This document shows, piece by piece, positions 32,859-33,312 of a stretch of 33,312 nucleotides of DNA. The DNA is from Alphaproteobacteria bacterium. GTDB taxonomy: Bacteria; Pseudomonadota; Alphaproteobacteria; Acetobacterales; Acetobacteraceae. A model generated the notes under the pieces. The model searched no databases. It was not told the origin of the DNA and saw only the letters and a program-made list of their open reading frames with translations. The stretch covers positions 1-33,312 of the forward strand of contig JAPLOH010000031.1 of assembly GCA_026400845.1 (NCBI GenBank), read 5' to 3'. The position numbers were made by a program, and so were the translations under genes. How positions within the stretch are numbered: position 1 is the first letter of the stretch; each line of letters starts with the position of its first letter.

Positions 32859-33312
32859 CGATGCCTGGGGGATCGAAGCGATTGGCCGCCTCCGTCAGCA
32901 GATCGGTGATGTGCTGCTGCAGCACAGTCTGCACCAGGTGTGGATCGGCCCCGAGGTCCGCGGCGATGAGGCCGGAGACCCGGGCGGGCCAGTTCAGCAA
33001 GGCGTCGCGCATAGCGCCGGCAATCTCGTCGATCGCGGCGTTCGCGGTCTGAGCGTCGAGCAGCCGGCCCTTGTCCTCGTCCAGCGCCATGCGCTGGGCT
33101 TCGACCTTCAGAGCAAGCTGCGCGACCTTCAGCCGGGCGTAGGGCGTAGCATCGCTGGACATGGACCCACCGGCGCCGCCGCCCGCCAGGGGTGAACGCA
33201 CCGGATCGGCGGTCTCCACCATGCGGCGTCGGGTCTTCTCGACGTCCCATTGGCCGTCCGGCTCGCGCTCGATCCGTCCCTTGGTGGCGGCCTTGCGCAA
33301 GGCGGTCTCGGT
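32839..33312 (-). CDS. Phage terminase small subunit, 5' end outside window
   Basis: The C-terminal 157 codons of a Nu1-like small subunit run open to the window edge. The sequence begins inside the HTH (TETALRKAATKGRIEREPDG) and continues through a Gly/Ser linker and the helical stretch KVAQLALKVEAQRMALDEDK. It ends with LLTEAANRFDPPGIGGRSDG. The stop overlaps the large-subunit start. It is the paralogue of the gene at 1-369, which supplies the missing N-terminus pattern (MPELTPSTREAARRIGV). Confidence 0.82.
   Translation of the reverse strand, partial: TETALRKAATKGRIEREPDGQWDVEKTRRRMVETADPVRSPLAGGGAGGSMSSDATPYARLKVAQLALKVEAQRMALDEDKGRLLDAQTANAAIDEIAGAMRDALLNWPARVSGLIAADLGADPHLVQTVLQQHITDLLTEAANRFDPPGIGGRSDG
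32996..33312. repeat. Long direct repeat, right copy (prophage terminase region)
   Basis: This is the partner of positions 1-317: same orientation, constant offset of 32995 bases, no gaps, about 90% identity by hand count. Because both copies run off the window ends, the full length and any flanking att-like sequence cannot be judged here. Confidence 0.9.

Overview
The window is GC-rich DNA with strongly GC-biased third codon positions. The gene families (crotonase plus ADP-forming acyl-CoA synthetase, GMC dehydrogenase, DUF1826, DUF1636, DUF3489/DUF2924 next to a large serine recombinase) fit an alphaproteobacterium, probably Acetobacteraceae or another Rhodospirillales-type lineage. That placement is inference from gene content; the window has no rRNA or tRNA.

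Layout. (1) 1-369 is the 5' part of a phage terminase small-subunit gene, the edge of one prophage. (2) 605-2946 is a four-part site-specific recombinase locus (DUF3489, DUF2924, serine recombinase, small accessory protein) in which every part carries a lesion. (3) 3027-5916 is a two-gene minus-strand acyl-CoA operon. (4) 5980-6362 holds relics of a second accessory gene and of an IS256-type transposase. (5) 6484-9648 is a sugar-type ABC importer (binding protein and two permeases, no ATPase), convergent with a GMC oxidoreductase (9683-11281). (6) 11440-11735 is a broken amino-acid binding-protein gene, followed by about 550 bases with no gene. (7) 12282 to about 25880 is a zinc-starvation island. 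(8) A GNAT acetyltransferase and an AT-rich gap follow. (9) 26627-33312 is a second, reduced prophage on the minus strand, ending in another terminase small-subunit gene that is about 90% identical to the one at the left edge.

The zinc island is the most interesting part. Three near-identical palindromes built on GTTATA-C-TATAAC (centres 14182, 21845, 23197) match the Zur operator pattern, and the island encodes its own Fur-family Zur protein with both structural CxxC pairs. The operators sit (a) between DUF1826/ZigA-type GTPase (leftward) and a peptide/nickel-family ABC importer with a single-chain double ATPase (rightward); (b) next to the start codon of a HisI-like gene that leads two more COG0523 GTPases, one with a 40-residue segment containing 18 histidines; and (c) between an iron-type alcohol dehydrogenase (leftward) and zur-DUF1636-unknown-MFS (rightward). 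The inferred logic is that low zinc releases Zur. This would induce an importer, three metallochaperone GTPases, a HisI client candidate, an iron-dependent dehydrogenase that could spare zinc, and an uncharacterised DUF1636/128-residue/MFS group.

The many pseudogenes, some differing from a functional reading by one base, point to a decaying, recombination-prone accessory region. Single-base lesions could also be assembly errors and should be confirmed in reads.
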